A stretch of 64,000 nucleotides of DNA from Eutrophocola sp965662685 (GTDB lineage Bacteria > Pseudomonadota > Gammaproteobacteria > Pseudomonadales > Pseudohongiellaceae), in the NCBI GenBank assembly GCA_965662685.1, contig CBFIIQ010000012.1, forward strand, positions 11,717-75,716, read 5' to 3'. The notes under the pieces were generated by a model. It was not told the DNA's origin, did not search any database, and saw nothing but the letters and a program-made list of their open reading frames with translations. The position numbers and the translations under genes were made by a program. Below are positions 52,658 to 61,150 of this stretch, in pieces; position 1 is the first letter of the stretch, and each line of letters opens with the position of its first letter.

Positions 52658-54114
52658 ACCTGACTAAGTTTTCGCTCATCAGCCCAATTGCCATGCAAAC
52701 CCTGGCGCAGGCGGAAAGGCAGTTTGACCTTACCGATAGGACCTTCTTCTATGGCCTGCGCATCCAGAATGACCAACGCAGAATAGTTATTGACGATATC
52801 ATCAACCAGGGCAATCAGATAACCATCACCCTGTGGCGAGTCTGGCGTACGCGGAACAAAACAGGGCTCCTGTATGACACTGTCCGGGCCGCACCACCAT
52901 TCAGATTGTTTACCGGTGAGAAAATTCATATACCCCAGCTTGTTCAGCATAAGGCCGGAAGCGCGTCCGCCGGGTCCGTTAAATGGCAGTGACTGATCCA
53001 TGACCAGCAGCCAGCCATAATCATGCTGTTGTGTTGCATAACGATCATCTATGCGGGGAAATTCGCCCATCATCTCAGTCATTTTTTCCGAGCTTTCGAA
53101 TTCATCGCCCTTGCTGTTGTAGTCCACAGTCCAGCGCGTCATATAGGACGCGGCTTCTTCAGGTTTGTATGGATTGCCATGCACATCAGGGAAGAAAGGA
53201 AACATGTTGTTTTTAGCGACCGGCACATCAAAGTATATTTTGCTGCCGTCATTAAACGCATTCATCACATGTGAGCAAAACAGGTTGGGGCTGGTGAACC
53301 ATTTCATATCCTTGGCATCGCCATCTCTTGGCAGCACACCCAGATAAACCGGCATAGTGGTATCAAAGCCGAAATAGGGCATGCGTTTTTCAACACGTTC
53401 CCAGTTGCAGATGATTGGTACCAGGTGAAAACAGACATAGTCTTCAGTGACGCCGAAGTCATGCATCATGCAGGTATAAGGTACATCGAACCAGACTTCC
53501 TTGAGTAATTCACCACTCGGACTGATTTCCATGTAGGTACATTCCTTGGTGCAAAGTCCCTTGGAGCCATAACTGAAAGCCACCATGTTGCCGGTAACGG
53601 GATCAATTTTCGGATGGGCGGTGAAGGTTTCGCTGGTCATCTTGCCATCAAAATCAGTGAAGCCAAAAGTTTCCAGGCTCAAAGGATCCATCAGCAGGGG
53701 TGGGCTGTCTTCCTTCAGGGCGAACAGTTTTCCGGCATGAACGATGGGCGTTGTATTGGCAGTACTGCGGATTTGACCTTTAACGGAGGGATCATCTGTC
53801 AGCGGATTGCGATAAGCACCAAACAATGCATGATCAGCTTCGCGCTCCAGTTTCCATTTGTCAGTCTGGGCATAGCGCTGTTTGAAATCTACCTTGCCGT
53901 TACGAAAACGGAACAGTGAGATCATGCCGTCGCCATTAAAAAACTGGTCGTCATCGTATTTTGGTGAAAATTGCTGATCAGGATGAACCCGATGAAAGGT
54001 GCCATTGAGCTGTGAAGGGATTTCACCTTCCAATTCACAATCCTTGATGTCACCTTCAAAGCGCAACATGTTCAGTATGCCGGTGAAGGCCCGGGTTTCT
54101 GGAAAATGTGCCAT
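52654..54114 (-). CDS. Carotenoid oxygenase family protein
   Basis: 486 aa. Iron-dependent dioxygenases of this family cleave carotenoids, stilbenes or lignin-like alkenes. Conserved His-containing segments: HRVHPDQQFSPKYDDDQFFN near the start, TAHPKIDPVTGNM, CMMHDFGVTEDYVCFHL, FCSHVMNAFNDG and the terminal RLRQGLHGNWADE with the fourth His. No carotenoid synthesis gene is in the window, so an imported substrate is possible. It shares an operon with the GNAT gene. Confidence 0.92.
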   Translation of the reverse strand: MAHFPETRAFTGILNMLRFEGDIKDCELEGEIPSQLNGTFHRVHPDQQFSPKYDDDQFFNGDGMISLFRFRNGKVDFKQRYAQTDKWKLEREADHALFGAYRNPLTDDPSVKGQIRSTANTTPIVHAGKLFALKEDSPPLLMDPLSLETFGFTDFDGKMTSETFTAHPKIDPVTGNMVAFSYGSKGLCTKECTYMEISPSGELLKEVWFDVPYTCMMHDFGVTEDYVCFHLVPIICNWERVEKRMPYFGFDTTMPVYLGVLPRDGDAKDMKWFTSPNLFCSHVMNAFNDGSKIYFDVPVAKNNMFPFFPDVHGNPYKPEEAASYMTRWTVDYNSKGDEFESSEKMTEMMGEFPRIDDRYATQQHDYGWLLVMDQSLPFNGPGGRASGLMLNKLGYMNFLTGKQSEWWCGPDSVIQEPCFVPRTPDSPQGDGYLIALVDDIVNNYSALVILDAQAIEEGPIGKVKLPFRLRQGLHGNWADERKLSQV

Positions 54115-54256
54115 AGTGCTACTCCGTAACTAAGCTAATAATTAAACCCGACAGACCTGGTTATTTCAATTGTACTTTTTCTAAAAATGCCGGAACAAGT
54201 GCTGGCTTGATTTGTATCAATAGCCATTACTTCTGATCCTTAAAGTTGATAAAGAA

Positions 54257-54769
54257 TCAGTCCTGATCAAGCGAGCTTATAATTGTCCTGCAGGCTGCAT
54301 CCTGAGCCAGTGTGTCACTGGCTATGGTGATGTCAGCATATTTTCTGTAGAGGATGGAGCGCTCTTCAAACAGGTCCTCAAAACTCTGATCCGGGCGTCT
54401 TGCTATACCGCGCTGATCGTAATCGGTGATACGTTGTTTAAGGGTTTCCAGACTAACATCCAGAAAAATGATAGTGCCGTTGTCGGACAGGTGGGCCATG
54501 CTTTTTTCGCTGTAAACGACGCTGCCACCGGTGGCAATGACCGAGTTCTCTGCCTCCAGGGAAATTACCCACTTTTCCTCGATTTCCCGTAACTTCATAT
54601 AGCCTTCTTTATTCAGGATATCCTGCAGGGATCGATGCTCATGGGTCTGGATTACAACGTCGGTATCGACAAAATCACGGGATGTATTTTTGGCAAGGAT
54701 AATACCAATAGTGCTTTTCCCTGAACCGGGCATACCAATGAGAACTAGGTTTTTTTCTTTTAGCGACAT
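54257..54769 (-). CDS. Shikimate kinase family protein
   Basis: 170 aa. P-loop GMPGSGKSTIG at residues 13-23, DTD (shikimate-binding Asp) near 36, KLREIEE with the binding Arg near 60, ATGGSVV near 80, and the lid/base region RRPDQSFEDLFEERSILYRK near 122-142. All key positions are present. It lacks aroB next to it, so it may be a second copy or a kinase of related specificity. Confidence 0.85.
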   Translation of the reverse strand: MSLKEKNLVLIGMPGSGKSTIGIILAKNTSRDFVDTDVVIQTHEHRSLQDILNKEGYMKLREIEEKWVISLEAENSVIATGGSVVYSEKSMAHLSDNGTIIFLDVSLETLKQRITDYDQRGIARRPDQSFEDLFEERSILYRKYADITIASDTLAQDAACRTIISSLDQD

Positions 54770-54861
54770 GCTGGTTTAAACCCGGAAAGTAAAAAAGCGA
54801 TTATAACTTATGTCAGTGATAGTTCGTTCTACTGAACAGGGAAGAATTTAGCCGAAAATAA

Positions 54862-55290
54862 TTAATCAGTGAGTTCAGTGATTGAAAAATGCAGGCTGGT
54901 ACGATCAAAGCCTTCCCGATCATAAAAGCGATGGGCATCGATACGATGCATACCCGAGTCCAGATGTAATTCCCGGCAACCCTGCTCTCTGGCATAGTGT
55001 TTTAACCAGTTAATCATGGCCTTACCGGCACCACGGGAACGCATGTTTGCAGAAGTAACCAGGTCATCTACATAAAGGCATTTTCCCCAGGCGAGTTTTT
55101 CATTCATGACAAAACCGGCAACACAGGCGACAGTATTATCCATTTCCACAATGGCGACCTGAAATCCATCAGCCTGCTGCTTTTTGATCTGGCCTATTAG
55201 TGACTCTGTATTGTATTGGGGGCGTAACTGGAGCAACACAGGGGCAAGAGATAAAAGATCCTGATCAGATGATGCTATGCGAATGTTCAT
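54862..55290 (-). CDS. GNAT family N-acetyltransferase
   Basis: 142 aa. Motif A appears as LVTSANMRSRGAGKAMINWL (about 76-95), and the terminal HRFYDREGFDR completes the fold. It lies 29 bases after the next GNAT gene on the same strand, probably co-transcribed. Substrate unknown. Confidence 0.9.
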   Translation of the reverse strand: MNIRIASSDQDLLSLAPVLLQLRPQYNTESLIGQIKKQQADGFQVAIVEMDNTVACVAGFVMNEKLAWGKCLYVDDLVTSANMRSRGAGKAMINWLKHYAREQGCRELHLDSGMHRIDAHRFYDREGFDRTSLHFSITELTD

Positions 55291-55319
55291 GGTTTTTCAG
55301 CCCAGACAATGTTCTTTAT

Positions 55320-55736
55320 TTATAAAGTTAGCATCATTGGAGTATGGAGAATATTGGCCTCCATATAATCCTCGCCACTTCGGCCAAACCCCAGCTTTTG
55401 ATAAAAAGGCACGGCGCTGACCTGGGCGCCAAGAAAAACCTGCTCAAGACCCATATCTCTGGCCTGACTGATCAGACGTAACATGATCTGTTTTCCAATG
55501 CCGGATTTTCTGTACCCGGCAAGTACTGCAATTCGACCAATATGGCCATCGCCCAACATTCTGCCGGTACCAACCGCCATGTCATTAACATGGGCCAGAA
55601 CCTGAATTGCCTCATTGTCCAGTCCATCAATATCAATAGCCGGATCCACCCCCTGTTCCAGACTGAACACGCGGTAACGTAATGACAAAATATTTTCCGA
55701 GTACTTTGAAAAATCTACTATATCGAGATGAATCAA
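55320..55736 (-). CDS. GNAT family N-acetyltransferase (YjcF/ElaA-like)
   Basis: 138 aa. LRYRVFSLEQGVDPAIDIDG near residue 18, HIGRIAVLAGYRKSGIGKQI near 66, and VPFYQKLGFGRSGEDYMEAN near 109 are the pattern of small ElaA/YjcF-like acetyltransferases. It is the first of two adjacent GNAT genes. Confidence 0.9.
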   Translation of the reverse strand: MIHLDIVDFSKYSENILSLRYRVFSLEQGVDPAIDIDGLDNEAIQVLAHVNDMAVGTGRMLGDGHIGRIAVLAGYRKSGIGKQIMLRLISQARDMGLEQVFLGAQVSAVPFYQKLGFGRSGEDYMEANILHTPMMLTL

Positions 55737-55805
55737 AATGAATGCTTATCCTGCGTTCATAACTGCAAAAAACGGGCGCTATTGAAACGGGTTGCTGTCA
55801 TCAGC

Positions 55806-56051
55806 CTAGGCCATCAATTTTAAGGCAAGATATGGTGCAAGATTGAATAACAGGATACCCAGCTTGTAGTAAGCCAGGTATCTGAAATAAACCAGATCCA
55901 GTTCCTTCATCGATACATGAAATAATTTGTGATGAATGCTTTTGGTGAAACGATTAAAGGTACTGATAAAAATAGTCGCCAATAATAACAAGGCGATATT
56001 AATCACTGAGCACCAGCCAAAAAAAGCGGTGAAAAGCATCATGGTATCCAT
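55806..56051 (-). CDS. Small membrane protein, DUF6868-like
   Basis: 81 aa. Two hydrophobic segments (about 6-30 and 60-79) flank a basic middle with FNRFTKSIHHKLFHVS. This layout and the LDLVYFRYLAYYKLGILLFN end fit DUF6868. Function unknown. It ends the run begun by the 276-aa exported protein gene 18 bases upstream. Confidence 0.75.
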   Translation of the reverse strand: MDTMMLFTAFFGWCSVINIALLLLATIFISTFNRFTKSIHHKLFHVSMKELDLVYFRYLAYYKLGILLFNLAPYLALKLMA

Positions 56052-56069
56052 CGCTTACTCCGAATCGAT

Positions 56070-56900
56070 TTAATTACCACCCTGGAAACTGGATTGCAGT
56101 AGATGGGTCAGCGTATGCACATAGCGCAGCTTTCCGTTTTCCACCCTGAACAGATGGGTGTCTGGAGCGCCGCTACCGCCATTTGGCCCGCCGGCACCAA
56201 AGGTACAATAAACGACGACCGAGCCAAGCACCTCGTCCACCACAAAACGACGATTGGCGATATTCACACCGGCGGGTACACCGACTTCGCAACTGTCATC
56301 AGGAGCGCCTTTGCCGGTATACATACCGCCTTCCACACGGACACAGGGAAACCCCCAGGGGACCTGATCAATTTTTCCTTCCAGGAAAGCATCAAGATAG
56401 GCGTTGGCAGCGGATACCAGCGTGCCGCGGGTATCACGATCCCCGGCTGGAATCGGGCTCCAGTCTTCTGTTGAGGAATAGCTTAAATAGTTCTCGGCAT
56501 TAAACAGCCAGTAGCCGGTGGTGGTCCAGATCATTTCCACTTCAGCGATTTTTTCATGATTGACGCGCAGGCGTGTACCCAGCACGTAAGGCTCCTGGGC
56601 ATCGGTAATAATCACTTCGGTAAAAGTCTGACAACTATCGGTATCGAGAATGCTGCGATGGAAATTAATCGTCATGGCCTTATTGATCATGCCATCATCG
56701 ATATCCATACGCACTTCGTTTTCCCAGTAGCCAGCACCGGCAGGCAGGGGCAGCGCGGAAATATCACCACTGGTCTGCGCATCTATATACAAATCCACAG
56801 CACGTTGCAGGCCGCCGCGGGTACAACTTACCTGGGCACTGACCAAGGGTGCAATAAAGGTTCCTGCAAGGGCAAGACCGAGTAAAAGTATGCGTTTCAT
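56070..56900 (-). CDS. Exported protein with tandem NTF2/SnoaL-like repeats (unknown function)
   Basis: 276 aa. Signal peptide about 1-22 (ending VSA-QVS). Two halves look alike: RAVDLYIDAQTSGDISALPL near 30 and AANAYLDAFLEGKIDQVPWG near 165, each opening a SnoaL/DUF8021-like cone fold. The second half holds the pattern VEGGMYTGKGAPDDSCEVGV. It is probably a periplasmic ligand-binding protein; no catalytic residue is claimed. It is divergent from madL. Confidence 0.7.
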   Translation of the reverse strand: MKRILLLGLALAGTFIAPLVSAQVSCTRGGLQRAVDLYIDAQTSGDISALPLPAGAGYWENEVRMDIDDGMINKAMTINFHRSILDTDSCQTFTEVIITDAQEPYVLGTRLRVNHEKIAEVEMIWTTTGYWLFNAENYLSYSSTEDWSPIPAGDRDTRGTLVSAANAYLDAFLEGKIDQVPWGFPCVRVEGGMYTGKGAPDDSCEVGVPAGVNIANRRFVVDEVLGSVVVYCTFGAGGPNGGSGAPDTHLFRVENGKLRYVHTLTHLLQSSFQGGN

Positions 56901-56973
56901 GAATAGCTCCTGATTATCCCTTACTGCGCTTCAATGCAGGTTAACGGGTCATGTTTCGAAATTTTTAAAAATA

Positions 56974-57001
56974 TTGGCTCTAATAAGACTCTTTTTATAA
57001 T
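56974..57001 (+). promoter_or_regulatory. Candidate promoter of madL-madM-matB
   Basis: TTGGCT (56974-56979) and TATAAT (56996-57001) are spaced by 16 bases and lie about 100 bases before the madL start. Confidence 0.5.
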
Positions 57002-57103
57002 AATTCGGCCAGAACTTTATTAAGCTACATCAAGCAGAGCCTGTCAATTTGCCCGGCCCGCACAAATCCTGTAATAAGTACTTTTAAATTAGGAACAAGT
57101 CTT

Positions 57104-57499
57104 ATGATTGTTTACGGTGTTGCCTTGCTGTCCGTTTGTCTTGTTGGTGGCATGCTGGCAGGTGAAAGCCTCGGTGTCCTGTTAGGCGTGGAAGCCAATG
57201 TTGGCGGAGTCGGTATTGCCATGTTGTTGCTGGTTTTTGCCAGTAATTCGGAAAAATTCAAAACCCTGGCGACCGGCGCTGCCGGTGACGGTATCAAGTT
57301 CTGGAGCGCCATGTATATTCCCATTGTTGTTGCCATGGCAGCGCGGCAAAATGTCGCTGCCGCAGTGGATGGCGGCTTGCTGGCGCTGGTGGCGGGAGTA
57401 GCCGCTGTCGTCGTCAGTTTTGCATTGGTCCCTGTATTAAGCAGAATAGGTGACTCTTCAAAAGTCATAACCGCGACCAATGAAGAAGAAATATGCTGA
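57104..57499 (+). CDS. madL: Malonate transporter subunit MadL
   Basis: 131 aa with four hydrophobic segments. The sequence GESLGVLLGVEANVGGVGIA followed by MLLLVFASN is typical of MadL, one half of the Na+:malonate symporter. It overlaps madM by 7 bases (57493-57499), so they are translated together. Confidence 0.94.
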   Translation: MIVYGVALLSVCLVGGMLAGESLGVLLGVEANVGGVGIAMLLLVFASNSEKFKTLATGAAGDGIKFWSAMYIPIVVAMAARQNVAAAVDGGLLALVAGVAAVVVSFALVPVLSRIGDSSKVITATNEEEIC

Positions 57500-58257
57500 T
57501 GGATATTATTGAAACAGTTTTTATCCGTAATAATCTGGTCGTCGCCTTTGCCGTTATCGGTGTCATTATCTGGATTTCCTATTTTCTGGCAGACAAATTA
57601 ACCGCAGGACGAATCCATGGTTCTGCCATCGCCATTGCCCTTGGTTTGCTGGCTGCCTGGTGGGGCGGAGTAGTAACCGGCGGGCGCACCGGTGTCGCTG
57701 ACATTGCCCTGCTGGGCGGTATTGGCCTGATGGGTGGCGGCATGATGCGGGATTTTGCCATTGTCGCCACGGCCTTCGGTGTAAAGTTGGGAGAATTGAA
57801 AAAGGCCGGGTTGGCTGGTGTCGTTTCCATCTTTGCCGGAGTACTGGTGTCGTTTATTGTTGGTGCTCTGGTAGCCGTACTTTTTGGTTACAGCGATCCT
57901 GTATCCATTACTACTATTGGTGCGGGCGCGGTGACCTATATTGTTGGACCGGTGACCGGTGAGGCTATTGGCGCAACAGATGCAGTGATTACCCTGAGTG
58001 TGGCCGCCGGGCTGATAAAGTCTATTCTGGTAATGATCGGCACCCCTCTGGTAGCAAAATCCATTGGTTTGAATAATCCCCAGTCTGCCATGGTGTTTGG
58101 CGGTCTAATGGGAACCACCAGCGGTGTCGCTGCAGGATTGGCCGCAACTGATCCCGAACTGGTACCCTACGGCGCCATGACCGCGACATTCTATACCGGA
58201 GTGGGGTGTCTGCTTGGCCCTTCGATTTTATTTTTTATTGTCAGTTCCATTTTTTAA
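57493..58257 (+). CDS. madM: Malonate transporter subunit MadM
   Basis: 254 aa with about seven membrane segments. The motifs LLGGIGLMGGGMMRDFAIVA, GAVTYIVGPVTGEAIGATDA and SAMVFGGLMGTTSGVAAGLA are diagnostic for MadM. With MadL it imports malonate with sodium. It is 48 bases upstream of a malonyl-CoA synthetase gene, which gives the imported malonate a direct use. Confidence 0.95.
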   Translation: MLMDIIETVFIRNNLVVAFAVIGVIIWISYFLADKLTAGRIHGSAIAIALGLLAAWWGGVVTGGRTGVADIALLGGIGLMGGGMMRDFAIVATAFGVKLGELKKAGLAGVVSIFAGVLVSFIVGALVAVLFGYSDPVSITTIGAGAVTYIVGPVTGEAIGATDAVITLSVAAGLIKSILVMIGTPLVAKSIGLNNPQSAMVFGGLMGTTSGVAAGLAATDPELVPYGAMTATFYTGVGCLLGPSILFFIVSSIF

Positions 58258-58305
58258 AACAGAAAAATTTTTACTAATTTTTCATCAGGCAAGAAGTCTA
58301 TTTTT

Positions 58306-59814
58306 ATGTCCATAAATTCCTTTCCCACCTTGAACAATGACAATCACACCATCGCTCTGCAAGAAGGAGATCAATCCTGGACTTATGCCCGGCTTAATTC
58401 TCGCATAGACAGTTTCGCTGTTGGTCTACTGAAAGGTAGTGAGGATCTTGAAGAGGAACGCATTGCGTTTTTTATGCCGGCGAGTCTGGATTATGTCACT
58501 ACCATGCACGGTATCTGGCGCGCTGGCGGCATAGCGGTTCCCCTCAATGTGGCCTCAGCCGTCTCTGAACTTGAACACTCTCTTTCCTGTGCTGGCGTCA
58601 CTCGTATGGTTGCCAACGGACAATATCGCGATGCCCTGGTAGAGCTTTGTGCAAGCCTGAATATAGACCTTGTTAGTACCCAGGACGTGATCAGCATCGA
58701 GGAAAAACCTGATGGGCAAAGCTTGCCGGAGGTAAAACCCTCACGACGGGCAATGATTTTATTTACTAGCGGAACAACGAATAAACCCAAGGGCGTTGTC
58801 AGTACTCATCGCACCATAGCGGCCCAGGTCACTACCTTGATCGATGCCTGGCGCTGGACGGCGGATGATGTCATTCCATTATTTCTGCCGCTGCATCATA
58901 TTCACGGCATTATTAATATCCTGAGTTGTGGCTTATGGGCTGGGGCCACTGTGGATTTATTTGCCGGCTTTGATATTCCGGCTATTACCGAAAAAATAAA
59001 GGCCCGGCGCTATAACGTGTTCATGGCGGTGCCGACTATTTATGTCAAACTGATTCAATATTTCGACACCCTCAAGGCGCAAGGAAAAGGCGAAGAAGTT
59101 GAGGCCATCTGTGACGGATTCAGAGACATGCGTTTAAACATCTCCGGTTCTGCTGCCTGTCCGGTAAAACTTTTTAATCAGTGGCGCGAGCTTACTGGCC
59201 AGGTTTTGCTGGAACGATATGGCATGACGGAAATTGGCATGGGTATTTCCAACCCCTATGAGGGCGAGCGTCGCGCCGGTCATGTGGGTCAGGCTTTGCC
59301 GGGTGTGGAAGTAGCCCTGTTTGATGAGAACAATCAAATTGTTACGACTGACGACACCCCCGGGGAAATTCGTATCAAGGGTGACAATGTTTTCCTGGAG
59401 TACTGGGATAATGAAAAAGCTACTAGCGACAGTTTTCATGATGGCTGGTTTTGTACCGGCGATGTCGCGGTCAGTGATGATGGTTATTACCGCATCATGG
59501 GACGCTCCTCAATCGACATTATCAAATCAGGGGGCTATAAATTATCGGCGCTTGAAATTGAAGGGGTGCTGCTGGCCCATGAAGCTATTCAGGAAGTGGC
59601 AGTCATTGGCGTAGAAGATGAAACCTGGGGTGAGGCGGTGGCAGCATTTGTTGTTGTTAAGGATGGGGCCAGTCTTGATTACGAAACGCTGAAGCACTGG
59701 TGCAAAGGTAAAATGTCTTCCTATAAAGTTCCCAAGCTTTTGAAAAAGCTCGATGCCTTGCCAAGAAATGCCATGGGCAAAGTGACCAAGCCGGACCTGA
59801 AGAAGCAGTTATAA
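58306..59814 (+). CDS. matB: Malonyl-CoA synthetase (MatB-type acyl-CoA ligase)
   Basis: 502 aa. ANL-superfamily AMP-forming ligase with ILFTSGTTNKPKGVV (P-loop, about 151-165), ERYGMTEIGMGI (A5-type) and RSSIDIIKSGGYKLSALEIE (with the hinge region and catalytic Lys downstream in RNAMGKVTK). The short N-terminus and the neighbouring malonate transporter support malonate as the substrate. Malonyl-CoA would feed fatty acid synthesis or decarboxylation. No malonyl-CoA decarboxylase gene is in the window. Confidence 0.9.
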   Translation: MSINSFPTLNNDNHTIALQEGDQSWTYARLNSRIDSFAVGLLKGSEDLEEERIAFFMPASLDYVTTMHGIWRAGGIAVPLNVASAVSELEHSLSCAGVTRMVANGQYRDALVELCASLNIDLVSTQDVISIEEKPDGQSLPEVKPSRRAMILFTSGTTNKPKGVVSTHRTIAAQVTTLIDAWRWTADDVIPLFLPLHHIHGIINILSCGLWAGATVDLFAGFDIPAITEKIKARRYNVFMAVPTIYVKLIQYFDTLKAQGKGEEVEAICDGFRDMRLNISGSAACPVKLFNQWRELTGQVLLERYGMTEIGMGISNPYEGERRAGHVGQALPGVEVALFDENNQIVTTDDTPGEIRIKGDNVFLEYWDNEKATSDSFHDGWFCTGDVAVSDDGYYRIMGRSSIDIIKSGGYKLSALEIEGVLLAHEAIQEVAVIGVEDETWGEAVAAFVVVKDGASLDYETLKHWCKGKMSSYKVPKLLKKLDALPRNAMGKVTKPDLKKQL

Positions 59815-59824
59815 GAACCTCTAT

Positions 59825-60181
59825 TCAGGAACTCATCAAATAAAACAGCGCGCCGATTGCCACTGAAATAATAATCACCAGAAAAAGTTTTCTGCCCTCT
59901 GAAGTTTGTGCCTTCGCCTGATGAGCAGGAGATGAATGAGATGGGGATCGTTTGTCATCGTTAGGACCTAAGTCTCCCTGTTCATATTCATCAATGATGG
60001 CCCGGGCTTTTTGTATGTCATCTTCTGCTACCTGCACATTGGCAAAATCCATTGAGGCAATTTCGCCAACGCCGCCCTGTAAATAGTAGCCACCCACATA
60101 GGCATCTATGCCATTGGATTCCAGCAGCCCTTTTACGATCTGCGCCTCAGTAATATTCCCTGCTTTGAAAATGCGTTGCAT
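59825..60181 (-). CDS. DUF2007 protein with C-terminal membrane anchor
   Basis: 118 aa. The N-terminal ~70 residues (MQRIFKAGNITEAQIVKGLL, ESNGIDAYVGG, VQVAEDDIQKARAIIDEYE) fit the DUF2007 ferredoxin-like fold. A polar linker and one hydrophobic segment (about 98-117) follow, so the domain faces the cytoplasm. Function unknown. Converges with matB. Confidence 0.85.
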   Translation of the reverse strand: MQRIFKAGNITEAQIVKGLLESNGIDAYVGGYYLQGGVGEIASMDFANVQVAEDDIQKARAIIDEYEQGDLGPNDDKRSPSHSSPAHQAKAQTSEGRKLFLVIIISVAIGALFYLMSS

Positions 60182-60232
60182 AGTAATTTCCAGATAGCGT
60201 TATTCAGAAAGCATAAATTAACCAGAGGTTTC

Positions 60233-60607
60233 TTAAGCGATTTGGCCCACGACCAATGCGAAATATATAAATGCAGTGTATACAACCAACACCAGTTCAA
60301 CAACGAAGGCTAAAAGGCGAAAGAGATGGGCAAAGGAGCCCATAAAGGAAAACTTGCCATCATATTTATGCATGATGTCATTAAAAAATGCCTTGAACAA
60401 AAAAGCGAACTTTTGTTCATCGGGGGTTCTTCCATACTGTGGCATCAGGCCCTTGCTATGAAGAAATAGCAGGGGCGACATAAGGACATACACAAGGAAA
60501 CAGAAGTTGATAAAGGGAAGGAAGCCACTAAAAAAGAAGTTTGGGCTGGAGATGTCAGCAAAGCGCAGAGATTGCACGCACATTGTCAGAATTAGTAAAC
60601 GCCACAT
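60233..60607 (-). CDS. Small integral membrane protein, unknown
   Basis: 124 aa. Three hydrophobic segments (about 1-18, 27-50 and 95-122) and a polar loop containing GRTPDEQKFAFLFKAFFNDI. No family is recognised. The start is preceded by no strong ribosome site. Confidence 0.55.
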   Translation of the reverse strand: MWRLLILTMCVQSLRFADISSPNFFFSGFLPFINFCFLVYVLMSPLLFLHSKGLMPQYGRTPDEQKFAFLFKAFFNDIMHKYDGKFSFMGSFAHLFRLLAFVVELVLVVYTAFIYFALVVGQIA

Positions 60608-60754
60608 AGTGTATTAGATAACTATTGGGTTAATAAAATTTTCAGTACGCCTTTTTTCTGGTAAAGCGTAGCAATGGGAACTCTTAAAAATTCTGACAAT
60701 ATCACGCTGGTATCAGACATCGCTGTGAGGATATTCATAATGCTGAGATGATAA

Positions 60755-61132
60755 TTAAAAAGAAACATAAAGCAGCATTAATGCTGCAGTCCCGATGCTG
60801 GTAAAGGTCAGACCCATGCCAAATACACGAAAGCTGTAATTTTCCTTTAATTGTGAGACACCATAAGCATGACTTATTCGTCCAACAGTCAAAGCCAGAC
60901 AAACTGCATGAATCATGAGTGGTACAGTGCTGGTAAATTCAAGCATGAATGTCAGCAGTAAAGTCAGGGGTACATATTCACCAAAATTGGCATGTACCCG
61001 CATAGCCCTGAGCATTTCTTCGCTTTCACCGGTACCTACAGCAATTCTGAGTCGACGACGAACCAGCAGCGTTCTCACACTCAGTGCAATATAAAAAAGT
61101 GACAGAATTGCTGCATAGACTGGCGTAATCAT
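60755..61132 (-). CDS. MAPEG family membrane protein
   Basis: 125 aa with four hydrophobic segments. The pattern ALSVRTLLVRRRLRIAVG, then MRVHANFGEYVPLTLLLTFM and RISHAYGVSQ is typical of MAPEG proteins (glutathione-linked eicosanoid-type). The bacterial role is unclear. It lies 18 bases after metY on the same strand. Confidence 0.9.
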   Translation of the reverse strand: MITPVYAAILSLFYIALSVRTLLVRRRLRIAVGTGESEEMLRAMRVHANFGEYVPLTLLLTFMLEFTSTVPLMIHAVCLALTVGRISHAYGVSQLKENYSFRVFGMGLTFTSIGTAALMLLYVSF

Positions 61133-61150
61133 GGATAGCTACAAGCCTGT

